NCBI GenBank assembly: GCA_964499285.1
Contig: CAZCLA010000003.1
Span: 88,731 to 152,730, forward strand
DNA length: 64,000 nucleotides
Source of the DNA: JAGFIY01 sp964499285
GTDB lineage: Bacteria > Bacteroidota > Ignavibacteria > Ignavibacteriales > Melioribacteraceae
Direction: 5' to 3'
The notes below the pieces were generated by a model. It was given only the letters and a program-made list of their open reading frames with translations. It searched no databases and was not told where the DNA came from. Every line of letters starts with the position of its first letter. Position 1 is the stretch's first letter. Made by a program: the position numbers and the translations under genes. This document shows, one piece after another, positions 1 to 8,270 of this stretch.

Positions 1-297
1 TCAACATATTTTAATGGGGATTTAGTTTTCTCAAAATAGGGTTTTTAAAGGAAGAAAGCCGTTGAGGAAGAGGGCACTCCGCAACGGCTTGGATTGCTAA
101 TTAAAGGAGGGTCGTTCTGCTTTACAATATATAAAACAATCTACGTGCCAATTTTGGAGTTCGATTAAAACACAGAATCGGACATTGTGGTTTCTGATGA
201 CCTAAATTTGAGAAAAGATGTTCTTCTAATTCTCGTGAATAAGAATTATTATCCGATTATCCACTAATTAAAGTTATTATTAATTTGAAGTGATAAA
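1..297. other. left-edge intergenic stretch
   Basis: No coding region can be supported between the window edge and the stop codon of the sensor kinase at 298. The stretch contains one strong inverted repeat (56-90, listed separately) and an isolated purine-rich string around 104-111 that resembles a ribosome-binding site but has no start codon at a suitable distance. No tRNA cloverleaf is visible on either strand. Confidence 0.5.
56..90. repeat. strong inverted repeat, possible terminator of the sensor kinase transcript
   Basis: AAGCCGTTG at 56-64 pairs perfectly with CAACGGCTT at 82-90. After one A/G mismatch the stem continues as GGA/TCC, leaving a short loop. On the minus strand the stem is followed by a pyrimidine-rich run (CTTTCTTCCTTT), so it could end the kinase transcript about 210 bases past its stop. 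There is no clean U-tract on either side, so a terminator role is only a suggestion. Confidence 0.4.
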
Positions 298-1497
298 TTA
301 TTTTGGAAGTATAATTTTAATTGTTGTCCCATTGTTGATCTCAGAGCGGCTCACGAAAATTTTACCCTTGTGATAGTCACTAATAATTCTTTTTGAAAGA
401 CTCAATCCTAAACCCCATCCACGTTTTTTTGTGCTGTACCCTGGTCTAAAAATATCTTTTCTTCGTTTGATATCAATGCCCTTGCCATTATCCGTTACTG
501 AAATTTCAATTGTCTTTGAAAGTTCGTTAATATCTATTTCGATTTTACCTTCTTTGTTTTCAATAGCGTCCAGCGAATTCTTGATCAAGTTTTCAAATAC
601 CCATTCAAAAAGATCCGCATTAACTTTTGCAGTTATATTTTTATTGCCTGTTATTATAATTTGAACTAAATGGCCGAATTGGGGGAGTCTTCGTCTAAAG
701 TATTCAACAACATCATTTACAATTCCATAGATATTATTTTGTTTCAATTCAGGATTGGATCCTATTTTAGAGAACCGTTTTGCAATTTTATTCAAACGAG
801 TTAAATCGTTATCCATCTCTTCAGCAACGTCAGTAACTTTATCAGGATTATCATAATTTAATTTAAGCATTTCACTCCAACCCATTAAACTTGAAATAGG
901 GGTTCCGAGCTGATGAGCTGTTTCCTTCGCCATTCCAACCCAAATATTACTTTGTTCAGTCTTCTTCATATAGCTGAAGCTTAAATAACTAATCAGAATA
1001 AAAATAATTGCGGATAATATCTGCAAATAAGGATAGTAAATTAGCTGTTTGATAAGGTCGGAGTTTCCATAATAAATTTTTTGGACAATTAGAGTATCGT
1101 CAATTGTCACCGGAATAGGTGAGTGTTCTTTACTTAGTTCAACAATTTTTTCGTCAATAAATATCAGCAGTTCTTCTTGAGTCAGCGTAGAGTCATAATC
1201 GATGTTCCGAATCCCAAAAGCCATTCCGCTCAAATTCACTTTATCATCCGGATCAGTTAGTATAAGCGGAAAATCAATTCTTCTAATAACGTCGAAGATA
1301 AACGTGTAATCTTCGCTTTGCTCGTCCGATGTTGCTAGGTACTGGAGACTGTTTGCATAAAGTTCAACAATGTTTTTTTCACGCTCTTGAAGTTTTTGCA
1401 CAATATTCTGGGTGTAATATAATGTTCCGAGAGCAATTGCAAATGCTATTATCAAAAGCACAAACTTTAAATTAAATGATTTCGGACCGGAAGCCAT
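298..1497 (-). CDS. membrane-bound sensor histidine kinase
   Basis: A 399-residue two-component sensor kinase. A first membrane segment lies at about residues 10-29 and a second at about 153-175. They enclose an extracytoplasmic region of roughly 120 residues without a domain I recognise. The dimerisation/phosphoacceptor box reads AKETAHQLGTPISSLMGW, placing the phosphorylated histidine at residue 195; the HQLGTP variant is common in Bacteroidota-type kinases. The ATPase domain shows an N box (NLIKNSLDAIE), a G1 box (VTDNGKGID) and a G2 box (GWGLGLSLSKRI), so it should be catalytically intact. No response regulator is adjacent, so it is an orphan kinase whose partner cannot be read from this window. 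It lies 77 bases downstream of purA on the same strand. No strong Shine-Dalgarno sequence precedes the chosen ATG. Confidence 0.9.
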   Translation of the reverse strand: MASGPKSFNLKFVLLIIAFAIALGTLYYTQNIVQKLQEREKNIVELYANSLQYLATSDEQSEDYTFIFDVIRRIDFPLILTDPDDKVNLSGMAFGIRNIDYDSTLTQEELLIFIDEKIVELSKEHSPIPVTIDDTLIVQKIYYGNSDLIKQLIYYPYLQILSAIIFILISYLSFSYMKKTEQSNIWVGMAKETAHQLGTPISSLMGWSEMLKLNYDNPDKVTDVAEEMDNDLTRLNKIAKRFSKIGSNPELKQNNIYGIVNDVVEYFRRRLPQFGHLVQIIITGNKNITAKVNADLFEWVFENLIKNSLDAIENKEGKIEIDINELSKTIEISVTDNGKGIDIKRRKDIFRPGYSTKKRGWGLGLSLSKRIISDYHKGKIFVSRSEINNGTTIKIILPK

Positions 1498-1574
1498 AAT
1501 TTATTATCTGAGAATTTATTTTGGAGAATAATTTACTAATATATTATTCATCAATCAGTCTTAATTCTAATGCC

Positions 1575-2843
1575 CTAAAGTTCGATAGTTTGCGAACGTT
1601 TTGGTCCCACAGACACAATCGAAATCTTGAAATCACAACTTTTTTCAATGAAATTCAGATAGGATTTTGCTTCGGACGGAAGTTCATCAAATGAAGTGGC
1701 AGTTGTTATGTCTTGTTTCCAACCTTTAAGAGTTTCATAGATTGGGGTGACCTCGCTTAATCTGTTCACATCTGACGGAAATGATTTTAACTTTCTACCA
1801 TTCAGCTCGTACGCAACACATACTTTGATATCATCTAAATTACCCAGCACATCCAATTTTGTTATCGCCGCAAAATCAATTCCGTTAATCAATTTTGAAT
1901 ATCGAAGAAGTTCGGCATCAAACCATCCGCATCGTCTTGGTCTTCCGGTTGTAGCACCAAATTCATCACCCCATTCCCTGAATCTATCTTCCAGCTCTCC
2001 GGTAATTTCTGTAGGAAATGGACCGTTCCCGACTCTTGTTGTGTAGGCTTTAACGATTCCAATAACTGAATCAATTTTAGTCGGTGGAATTCCGGTTCCG
2101 GTTGAAGCTCCCCCCGAAGTGGGATTACTGGAAGTAACGAATGGATAAGTTCCATAATCCACATCAAGAAGCGCCCCTTGAGCTCCTTCCATCAGTATGT
2201 TTTTATTTTGCTTCATTGCTTCGTTTAAAAGTAATGGAACATCAGCAATATAAGGATCAATAGCTTTGTCAAATTCAAGGTATTCTTCAACGATTGCTTC
2301 CACATCGAGTTCTTCATGGTCATAAACTTTTTTAAGAAGATTATTTTTCTCTTCAAGATTCATACGAATTTTTGCTTCAAGTTCTTTCTTATTGAGAAGA
2401 TCTACTATTCTAATCCCTTTCCTCGCATATTTATCGATATAACAAGGACCGATACCTCTGCCCGTTGTCCCAATTTTCAATTCGCTTTTTTCTCTTATCG
2501 TATCGAGAAGTTTATGATATGGCATTATTAGATGAGCATTATGGCTAATAAATAATCTTCCTTCAATGTGAATATCGTGCTGTTTAAGAAGTTCAATTTC
2601 TTCCAGGAGAGCGATAGGATCTATTACAACACCATTGCCGATAACACAAATCACGTCGTCCCTAAGAATTCCCGATGGAATTAAATGTAGAATAAATTTT
2701 TTATCATGAATCTGGATGGTATGGCCTGCATTTGCTCCTCCTTGATATCGTGCAACAATATCGTAACGATCGCTTAAAATATCTACAATTTTTCCTTTTC
2801 CTTCATCGCCCCATTGGCTGCCGATTAAAACGGAAACACTCAT
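1575..2843 (-). CDS. purA: adenylosuccinate synthetase
   Basis: PurA condenses IMP and aspartate using GTP to give adenylosuccinate, the first committed step from IMP to AMP, in the cytoplasm. The 422-residue product has normal family length and starts with the GTP-binding signature GSQWGDEGKGKIVD (residues 8-21). The IMP-binding GGANAGHT segment follows, and TTGRGIGPCY and TGRPRRCGWFDAE lie further on. The ATG is preceded on the minus strand by CCGGAG, a plausible ribosome-binding site, 6 bases away. That site lies inside an inverted repeat shared with the terminator of the upstream STAS gene (see 2847-2901). No frameshift or missing residue is seen. Confidence 0.97.
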   Translation of the reverse strand: MSVSVLIGSQWGDEGKGKIVDILSDRYDIVARYQGGANAGHTIQIHDKKFILHLIPSGILRDDVICVIGNGVVIDPIALLEEIELLKQHDIHIEGRLFISHNAHLIMPYHKLLDTIREKSELKIGTTGRGIGPCYIDKYARKGIRIVDLLNKKELEAKIRMNLEEKNNLLKKVYDHEELDVEAIVEEYLEFDKAIDPYIADVPLLLNEAMKQNKNILMEGAQGALLDVDYGTYPFVTSSNPTSGGASTGTGIPPTKIDSVIGIVKAYTTRVGNGPFPTEITGELEDRFREWGDEFGATTGRPRRCGWFDAELLRYSKLINGIDFAAITKLDVLGNLDDIKVCVAYELNGRKLKSFPSDVNRLSEVTPIYETLKGWKQDITTATSFDELPSEAKSYLNFIEKSCDFKISIVSVGPKRSQTIEL

Positions 2844-2846
2844 TTT

Positions 2847-2901
2847 TGCTCCGGTATTTTTTGCAAAATAAAAGCCCCGAATAAATTAATTACCCGGAGC
2901 A
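2847..2901 (-). promoter_or_regulatory. candidate mutually exclusive hairpins ahead of purA
   Basis: Reading the minus strand, TGCTCCGG (2901-2894) can pair perfectly with CCGGAGCA (2854-2847), which contains the putative purA ribosome-binding site and sits 4 bases from the ATG. The same left arm can instead pair with CGGGGC (2879-2874) to form a terminator stem. The two structures cannot coexist. This could be a termination/translation switch, but the alternative pairing spans a 39-base loop, so the idea is speculative. No ligand-binding riboswitch fold is recognised. Confidence 0.3.
2866..2900 (-). terminator. intrinsic terminator after the STAS gene
   Basis: On the minus strand GCTCCG (2900-2895) pairs with CGGGGC (2879-2874), including one G-U pair, around an AT-rich loop. 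TTTTATTTT follows. It lies about 30 bases beyond the stop of the STAS gene and just ahead of purA. Confidence 0.5.
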
Positions 2902-2928
2902 TTTACTGAAGTAATTTTGAAATGAAAT

Positions 2929-3267
2929 TTAGTTAAAACTTTTTACTGCTTCATCAACAGATTCAAAGTGTTCAAAAATTGTTATCAATTTGGTAATAAC
3001 TAGTAAGCTTTCAATCTTTTCGGTAGCATTTGCAAGTTTCATGGAGCCTCCGTTATTTTTGACTGTGGTGAAACCGCTGATTAGCATTCCTAAACCCGAA
3101 CTATTCATGAATTTTACGCTTGCTAGATCGATTACAATATTTTTTTTATCTTCTTCGATAAATTTGTGAAGGAGATCTTGAAATTCTTGTGCCTCAGGAC
3201 CGCCCATAACATTACCTTTTAGCTCAACAACAACCGCATTATATTGTTCTCGAGTTTTAATCTTCAT
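2929..3267 (-). CDS. STAS-domain anti-sigma factor antagonist
   Basis: A 112-residue single-domain STAS protein of the SpoIIAA/RsbV type. Such proteins bind an anti-sigma kinase when unphosphorylated and so release a sigma factor. The conserved phosphoacceptor neighbourhood reads FMNSSGLGML, with the serine pair followed by GLG as in active family members. An in-frame start upstream at 3294 would add nine residues. I prefer the ATG at 3265-3267 because AGGAG lies just upstream of it with normal spacing. The gene diverges from the sigma-factor/phosphatase cluster that begins 207 bases away. A second antagonist of the same type lies inside that cluster, so the two may feed the same or parallel switches. 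Confidence 0.88.
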   Translation of the reverse strand: MKIKTREQYNAVVVELKGNVMGGPEAQEFQDLLHKFIEEDKKNIVIDLASVKFMNSSGLGMLISGFTTVKNNGGSMKLANATEKIESLLVITKLITIFEHFESVDEAVKSFN

Positions 3268-3322
3268 AAATTCTCCTAAATGTTTAATAGTCAATTTAAT
3301 ATTCTGGGGATATTATATCAAG

Positions 3323-3352
3323 CAAATATCCTTCATTTTAGAGCAAATACAA
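3323..3352 (-). promoter_or_regulatory. weak candidate promoter for the STAS gene
   Basis: On the minus strand TTGTAT (3352-3347) is separated by 16 bases from GATATTTG (3330-3323). This differs from the TAnnTTTG element seen elsewhere in the window only by G for the first T. It lies 56 bases upstream of the chosen start. Confidence 0.35.
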
Positions 3353-3473
3353 ATAATGGACATTATTAATTATATTAGATAAGTTATAGAAATGACTTAT
3401 AAAAGGAAAGTAATTAAATATCAAAATTCCACCGCTGGATAAAAAATCTGATTATGGAACATAAAAATTGTAG

Positions 3474-4082
3474 ATGACGTCTAAAATGAGCGAAGAAAAA
3501 GAAAACTTTGAGGAAAAATCCAGCGCTCAGTTGAGTGACGAAGAAGATTACCGCTTAATTAAAGAATTTAATGGCGGCAATGAAGGTTCTTACAGCAAAT
3601 TGGTATATAAACATAAAGATAAAGTAAGAAATCTTATATTCCTGACACTTGGTGATGCTGAATTTGTTGATGATATTTCACAGGATGTTTTTATAAGTAT
3701 TTATCATAAACTTGATACTTTCAGATTTGAATCGAAATTTACTACTTGGCTTTATAGAATTACCGTAAATAAATGTCGGGATTATTTAAGGAAGAAAAAA
3801 GTAAGAAGTATTTTTGTCCCCTTGGAAAATCAAGAACACTCTGCTACGACTCGTATTAGAATTGAGGGGATTGATATTCCACAGCTTGTTAGAAAAGCAA
3901 TTCACAAGTTGCCGGATAAGTTGAAGATACCTTTAATGTTGAGAGATATTGATGGATTTAGTTATAAAGAAATTGCCGAACAGCTTAATTGTGAAGTCGG
4001 TACCGTTAAATCGAGAATTTTCAGAGCACGCGAAAGTTTAAAAATAATTTTAGAGCCGTACCAAAAAGAATTGAATATGTAA
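3474..4082 (+). CDS. ECF-type RNA polymerase sigma factor
   Basis: A 202-residue sigma-70 family protein with only regions 2 and 4, as in extracytoplasmic-function (group 4) sigma factors. Region 2 lies at about residues 30-105 (DDISQDVFISIYHKL, then FTTWLYRITVNKCRDYLRKKK). Region 4 is at about 140-198 with the helix-turn-helix YKEIAEQLNCEVGTVKSRIF. A second in-frame ATG four codons downstream is an equally possible start. The next gene begins one base after the stop, so the two are almost certainly co-transcribed. The following genes encode a complete phosphatase/antagonist/kinase switch. No zinc-binding anti-sigma factor of the usual ECF type is seen next door. Confidence 0.9.
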   Translation: MTSKMSEEKENFEEKSSAQLSDEEDYRLIKEFNGGNEGSYSKLVYKHKDKVRNLIFLTLGDAEFVDDISQDVFISIYHKLDTFRFESKFTTWLYRITVNKCRDYLRKKKVRSIFVPLENQEHSATTRIRIEGIDIPQLVRKAIHKLPDKLKIPLMLRDIDGFSYKEIAEQLNCEVGTVKSRIFRARESLKIILEPYQKELNM

Positions 4083-4083
4083 G

Positions 4084-5370
4084 ATGAAAGAATTTCTATC
4101 GAAAAATAAGTACAGCATACAAAAGTTTTTTCCGGCTGCTGCTTTGGTTATTCTTACAGCAGCGCTTATGTTGTTTTTTAAAACCCGCGATGTTGATACT
4201 ATTTATAAGGAAGGGAAACGAAGTTTAATGGATTTTTACACCTCAAACTTGAAACCACTGCTTCTTGAGACGACATTATCAAATGAAGATGTATTCAATT
4301 TTGCAATGTATCAAAGACTCCCTTTGGATAAAAATCAAAATAAAAATTTAGTTCTAAATAATCTTTCAGAAGCAAACAGTGATGAGACCTTCTATTCTGT
4401 GCAGCCTGCCGGTGATCTAGTAGAAAAAAATAATTACGAAAATTTTATCTCCAGTCTTAATCTTAATGAAGATAAAAGCGCGAAGGTGGATTCAATTTTA
4501 GAATCTTATAAAGATCTTATTTATGAATCGATTTACTCTTCGGATAGTACAATAGCAGTAAGTCCTAGGTTGAAGAGTGTGAGAGATGCACTTTTTGCCG
4601 ACTTGATGTTGGTAGTAAAAGAAGCAAACCAGGACATGTGGACTGCCATGGCTGGCGAAACTCCTTACTTAAATGATTTTGAAAAAGTATATGATTTTAC
4701 TTCACTTGCAAAGAATCAACCGTTGGAAGATTTTATTGTGTTTGCCCCTGACACAGTATTTGCAACAAAATTGAAAGTGAATGTAGATATGGTTAAAGAT
4801 TTGAATAAAAATTTGACTTTCCCAAATGAAAAATCAAATGAAAACTCTTATGTCACTTTCGACAGAAATCAAGCTGGGCAGCCAGTTAGGGTCAATGTAA
4901 GGAAAATCAGAGCTCCACAAATTCCGGATGTCCCGACTTGGAATTTCGATAAAGAAGTAATGGCGCTCAACAGTTTTCCCAATACACCACAATTTGATAG
5001 TCTGATGAAAAACATTGACAGCCTGACAGAAAGAGTTTTTGAATTTAATTTTGCCTTTGCGTTAAAAAACGAAGCTAAAAATCTGAAAGTGGAAGTTAAC
5101 ACGAATTCGCTGGATTCACTCGAAAATTTAAATCTTAATTTTAATTTGGGTTCGCTGAATAAAATAATTTCGGAAAGTGTTGAAAAATCTTTAAATAATG
5201 TAAAATGGAATGAATGGGAAGAGCTTGGGGTAAAGTTTGACTCATTAGGTCTATTGATTGATCAGGAAGCATCCCGATATGACTCGCTAATGAGAACAAA
5301 TGAACAATTAATTAGATTGAATATAGACAGCTTAAAGGAAGCGATCAATAAGCAGAAAAAAAGGAAATAA
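4084..5370 (+). CDS. unknown membrane-anchored protein downstream of the sigma factor
   Basis: I do not recognise a family in this 428-residue protein. It has a basic N-terminus, one hydrophobic segment at about residues 15-33 and then a long polar, Asn/Asp/Ser/Leu-rich remainder with several helical stretches (for example the last 50 residues, rich in D-S-L repeats). That pattern predicts a protein anchored in the inner membrane with most of its mass on the far side. It starts one base after the sigma-factor stop. Translational coupling to an ECF sigma factor is typical of anti-sigma factors or co-regulators, but there is no His-Cys zinc motif or recognisable anti-sigma domain in the roughly 14-residue cytoplasmic tail. 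Function remains open. Confidence 0.7.
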   Translation: MKEFLSKNKYSIQKFFPAAALVILTAALMLFFKTRDVDTIYKEGKRSLMDFYTSNLKPLLLETTLSNEDVFNFAMYQRLPLDKNQNKNLVLNNLSEANSDETFYSVQPAGDLVEKNNYENFISSLNLNEDKSAKVDSILESYKDLIYESIYSSDSTIAVSPRLKSVRDALFADLMLVVKEANQDMWTAMAGETPYLNDFEKVYDFTSLAKNQPLEDFIVFAPDTVFATKLKVNVDMVKDLNKNLTFPNEKSNENSYVTFDRNQAGQPVRVNVRKIRAPQIPDVPTWNFDKEVMALNSFPNTPQFDSLMKNIDSLTERVFEFNFAFALKNEAKNLKVEVNTNSLDSLENLNLNFNLGSLNKIISESVEKSLNNVKWNEWEELGVKFDSLGLLIDQEASRYDSLMRTNEQLIRLNIDSLKEAINKQKKRK

Positions 5371-5408
5371 TAAATTAATCATCTGTTCTCGTGAAATAAT
5401 TTGAAAAT

Positions 5409-7478
5409 ATGAATCTTCCGTTTACAAAATTAGCTGCAACACAGAAACTTGAGAACGCGCTCTTAATCTCAATTTTATTCTTCATTTTTAAAATATTTTT
5501 CCCGCTCCAAGATTCAACGGTAATTATATTAATTAATGAAACTTTCGCATTTCTAGCTGTATACTTCTGGCTGCTTTATATTGTGTCCATAATTGAATTT
5601 AAAGTGAAATCTCCTCTAGCAATTGTGTTAAATGCCGGAATCTTAAATGCACTTCTTTTTTTCATAATTGCCGTTTCATCTTCAGTTTTAACTGACGATC
5701 CGGCATTCACGCCGGGAACAGGGTTTTTATATGTTCTAATTTCATCATTGGTTTCGTTCGTTTTCATTGCTGGAAACGTTTACATTTTTGCTGCATTCCG
5801 TGAATTATTTTTTCTTAAACAGAAACGTGATCCGAAAAGTTATTTTAATGTAATGAGTTTGTTTATTGCATTAGCTTTTATTGCACAGGTTCTCGAAAAA
5901 GTTAACGATTCTCTTGATTTCTTGACCGATACATTTTTTGTGGTATCAATTGTATTAATTACCGTTAACTCATTGAGAGTTGCTTGGATTGCATTTCTAA
6001 CAAAAAGGCAAAAATTATATTTGTTGATAATCTCAGTCGTTCTTTCAATTCTTTTTGGAATAAACTTTTATCTTACTTTTGAATCAATGCTCGTAAATCA
6101 AGTGATATTAAATTTCTCTTATGGACTTCAGATGTTCTTCTCGCTTATTATGATTTACGGAACAATTTATTTCGGAGTCATTTTCTTCACAACTCTTTTT
6201 CATCTTCCGACCGCAGAAGCATTCGACAGAAAGGCTGAAGAAGTATCCTCGTTGATGGATTTAAGCAAACTTATAACAGAGGTTTTTGATTTCAAAGAAC
6301 TTGCTGATACTGTCACGACTGTTACAAATAAAGTATGTAATTCAGAATCATCTTGGCTTGTGACGAAAAATAAAGATGATTTCGAACTGATCTCAGTGAA
6401 CAATATTGGATTTGTCGAAGCAGATAAATTGACAGAGGCAATTCTAAGTCCGGGGGAATCCGATATGACAAAGCTGAAGATCACAAGCAGTAGGGAAATT
6501 AGACTGAAAGCGTCTGATGACTTGAAATCAGTTAATTTTAGTTCAATCGCTGCTGCTCCTTTAATGCTTCACAACGAGATAAATGGTTATTTGTTTGTGG
6601 GAAGAAAAAGTGATTTTGAATTCGATGAAGAAGATCAAAAATCAATTTCGGCTTTTGCGGATTATGCTTCTGTTGCTCTTGAAAATGCAAAACTTATTGA
6701 GGAATCTCTTGAGAAAGAACGTTTGGAAAAAGAGATGGATGTTGCACGCGAGGTTCAATATAAAATTATTCCAAACAATGCTCCGAAGTTTAAAGATATT
6801 GATATATCGTTTCTCTTTGTACCGGCTTTTGAAGTGGGAGGGGACTATTATGATTTCTTTGAACTTTCGGAAAACAAACTTGGTTTTGTTATTGCTGATG
6901 TAAGCGGCAAAGGAATTTCAGCATCATTTGTAATGGCAGAGGTGAAAGGCATTTTTGCCTCACTGTCAAAAATGATAGATAGTCCCAAAGAATTACTAGT
7001 AAAAGCAAATGATGTTCTAAAAAATAGTTTGGAAAAGAAGACATTTGTCACAGCAATTTATGGAGTTTTCGATTTTAACAAAGGCATTTTAACTTTCGCC
7101 CGCGCGGGTCACACACCGCTGTATCATTATTATGAAGGTAAATTGGAAAGTCTTACACCTGAAGGTTTAGGATTGGGTCTTGATTACGGAGACATGTTTT
7201 CTTCCACTCTGAAAGAGATGGAAATTAGTTTTAATTATAACGATATTATCGTTTTATTTACGGATGGAATTCCGGAATCACAGAATATAAACGGCGAGGA
7301 GTTTGGATACGAGAAATTAAAAAGTATAATAGTCGAATTAGCAGATAAACCGATTCAACAGATAACGAACGAAATTATGAAACAAGTTTCGCTTTTTGCG
7401 AAGGATAATTCTCAACACGATGATATAACTTTGGTTATATTTAAAAAAGTTAATAACAAAAAGGATGGAGTTATTTAA
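5409..7478 (+). CDS. multi-pass membrane GAF-PP2C (RsbU/SpoIIE-type) phosphatase
   Basis: A 689-residue protein. About eight hydrophobic segments fill the first 265 residues. A GAF-like domain follows at about 275-425, then a helical linker (EKERLEKEMDVAREVQ) and a C-terminal PP2C/SpoIIE phosphatase at about 455-680. Metal-binding motifs are all present: VGGDYYD, IADVSGKG, FARAGHTPLY, LFTDGIPES and HDDITLV. Family members dephosphorylate STAS antagonists in response to a signal sensed by the N-terminal module. The stop overlaps the start of the downstream STAS gene by one base (TAATG), so the phosphatase and its predicted substrate are translationally coupled. The sensed signal is unknown; the architecture suggests a membrane or small-ligand cue. 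Confidence 0.9.
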   Translation: MNLPFTKLAATQKLENALLISILFFIFKIFFPLQDSTVIILINETFAFLAVYFWLLYIVSIIEFKVKSPLAIVLNAGILNALLFFIIAVSSSVLTDDPAFTPGTGFLYVLISSLVSFVFIAGNVYIFAAFRELFFLKQKRDPKSYFNVMSLFIALAFIAQVLEKVNDSLDFLTDTFFVVSIVLITVNSLRVAWIAFLTKRQKLYLLIISVVLSILFGINFYLTFESMLVNQVILNFSYGLQMFFSLIMIYGTIYFGVIFFTTLFHLPTAEAFDRKAEEVSSLMDLSKLITEVFDFKELADTVTTVTNKVCNSESSWLVTKNKDDFELISVNNIGFVEADKLTEAILSPGESDMTKLKITSSREIRLKASDDLKSVNFSSIAAAPLMLHNEINGYLFVGRKSDFEFDEEDQKSISAFADYASVALENAKLIEESLEKERLEKEMDVAREVQYKIIPNNAPKFKDIDISFLFVPAFEVGGDYYDFFELSENKLGFVIADVSGKGISASFVMAEVKGIFASLSKMIDSPKELLVKANDVLKNSLEKKTFVTAIYGVFDFNKGILTFARAGHTPLYHYYEGKLESLTPEGLGLGLDYGDMFSSTLKEMEISFNYNDIIVLFTDGIPESQNINGEEFGYEKLKSIIVELADKPIQQITNEIMKQVSLFAKDNSQHDDITLVIFKKVNNKKDGVI

Positions 7479-7834
7479 TGGCAGAGTTCAGCGTCGATAC
7501 CAGAGGTTCAGAACCCGTCCAGATCATCGATGTTAAAGGTTATTTAGACGCTCACACAGCGCCGGAATTGGAGGGTGTTTTCAACAAACTGATTGATGAA
7601 AAGAAATTTCAGATCGTTGTTAACTTCTCCGATCTTACGTATATCAGCAGTGCCGGACTGGGCGTGTTTATGGCTTATGTGGAGACGATGCGGGAGAATA
7701 ATGGTGATATTAAGTTCTCCAACATGAATGAAAGTGTCTATAACATCTTTGATTTATTGGGTTTTCCCATGCTCTATGAGTTCTATAAGGACGAAAAAGA
7801 AGCAGTGGAAAAATTTAATCAGAAGGGAAAATAG
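7478..7834 (+). CDS. STAS-domain anti-sigma factor antagonist
   Basis: A 118-residue single STAS domain of RsbV type. The phosphoacceptor loop YISSAGLGVF carries the conserved serine that an RsbW-like kinase phosphorylates and a PP2C phosphatase restores. Its start overlaps the stop of the membrane phosphatase, and its stop overlaps the GTG start of the kinase gene. Phosphatase, antagonist and kinase therefore form a tight three-gene unit with stoichiometric expression implied. The predicted role is to bind the downstream kinase when dephosphorylated and free the kinase's partner, whether a sigma factor or another target. Confidence 0.92.
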   Translation: MAEFSVDTRGSEPVQIIDVKGYLDAHTAPELEGVFNKLIDEKKFQIVVNFSDLTYISSAGLGVFMAYVETMRENNGDIKFSNMNESVYNIFDLLGFPMLYEFYKDEKEAVEKFNQKGK

Positions 7835-8268
7835 TGTACGGTAATTCCCAAAATATTAATCGAGAATTAAGTATAAAAAGCACAACGGAAAATTTGCTTC
7901 AAGTTAGGAAATTTATTCGCGAAGCTGCATTAGAAGCCGGTATTGACGAGCAAAATATTGGAAAAATAATCTTAGCTGTTGATGAAGCTTGTACGAATAT
8001 TATAAAACACGCCTATAAATATTCACCTGAAGGAACAATAGTTCTATCGCTTAAAGCCAACAGAAAAAAAATTGAAATAAAAATTACAGATGATGGAGAA
8101 CATTTTAATCCAAGCTCAGTTCCTGATCCTGATATAGTTGAATATCACAAACAGCGAAAAGTTGGGGGATTAGGAATGTTCTTGATGAAAAAGCTTATGG
8201 ATGAAGTTAGATATAACACCATATCCAGAAATAAAAATCAAGTTATCTTAGTAAAACACGTATCCTAA
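7834..8268 (+). CDS. RsbW/SpoIIAB-like anti-sigma serine kinase
   Basis: A 144-residue GHKL-fold ATPase without a histidine phosphoacceptor, as in RsbW. It shows the N box VDEACTNIIKHAYKY, the G1 region ITDDGEHFNP and the G2 glycines GGLGMFLMKKLMDEV. Such kinases phosphorylate STAS antagonists and sequester a partner sigma factor. The start codon is GTG and overlaps the preceding stop by one base. Only an ECF sigma factor is encoded nearby, whereas classical RsbW proteins bind SigB/SigF-type factors. The true partner, ECF sigma or an unlinked target, cannot be decided from sequence. Confidence 0.9.
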   Translation: MYGNSQNINRELSIKSTTENLLQVRKFIREAALEAGIDEQNIGKIILAVDEACTNIIKHAYKYSPEGTIVLSLKANRKKIEIKITDDGEHFNPSSVPDPDIVEYHKQRKVGGLGMFLMKKLMDEVRYNTISRNKNQVILVKHVS

Positions 8269-8270
8269 AA

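Noticed and set aside
101..297. tRNA or small RNA gene (a GTTCGAT-like string near 158)
   Set aside because: No matching acceptor, anticodon or T stems on either strand.
4084..5370. Zinc-binding anti-sigma factor assignment
   Set aside because: No His-x3-Cys-x2-Cys motif and an N-terminal tail too short for a known anti-sigma domain.
6583..6903. 106-codon plus-strand frame in the first phosphatase gene
   Set aside because: Shadow frame rich in Leu/Arg/Lys within the conserved GAF/PP2C coding sequence.
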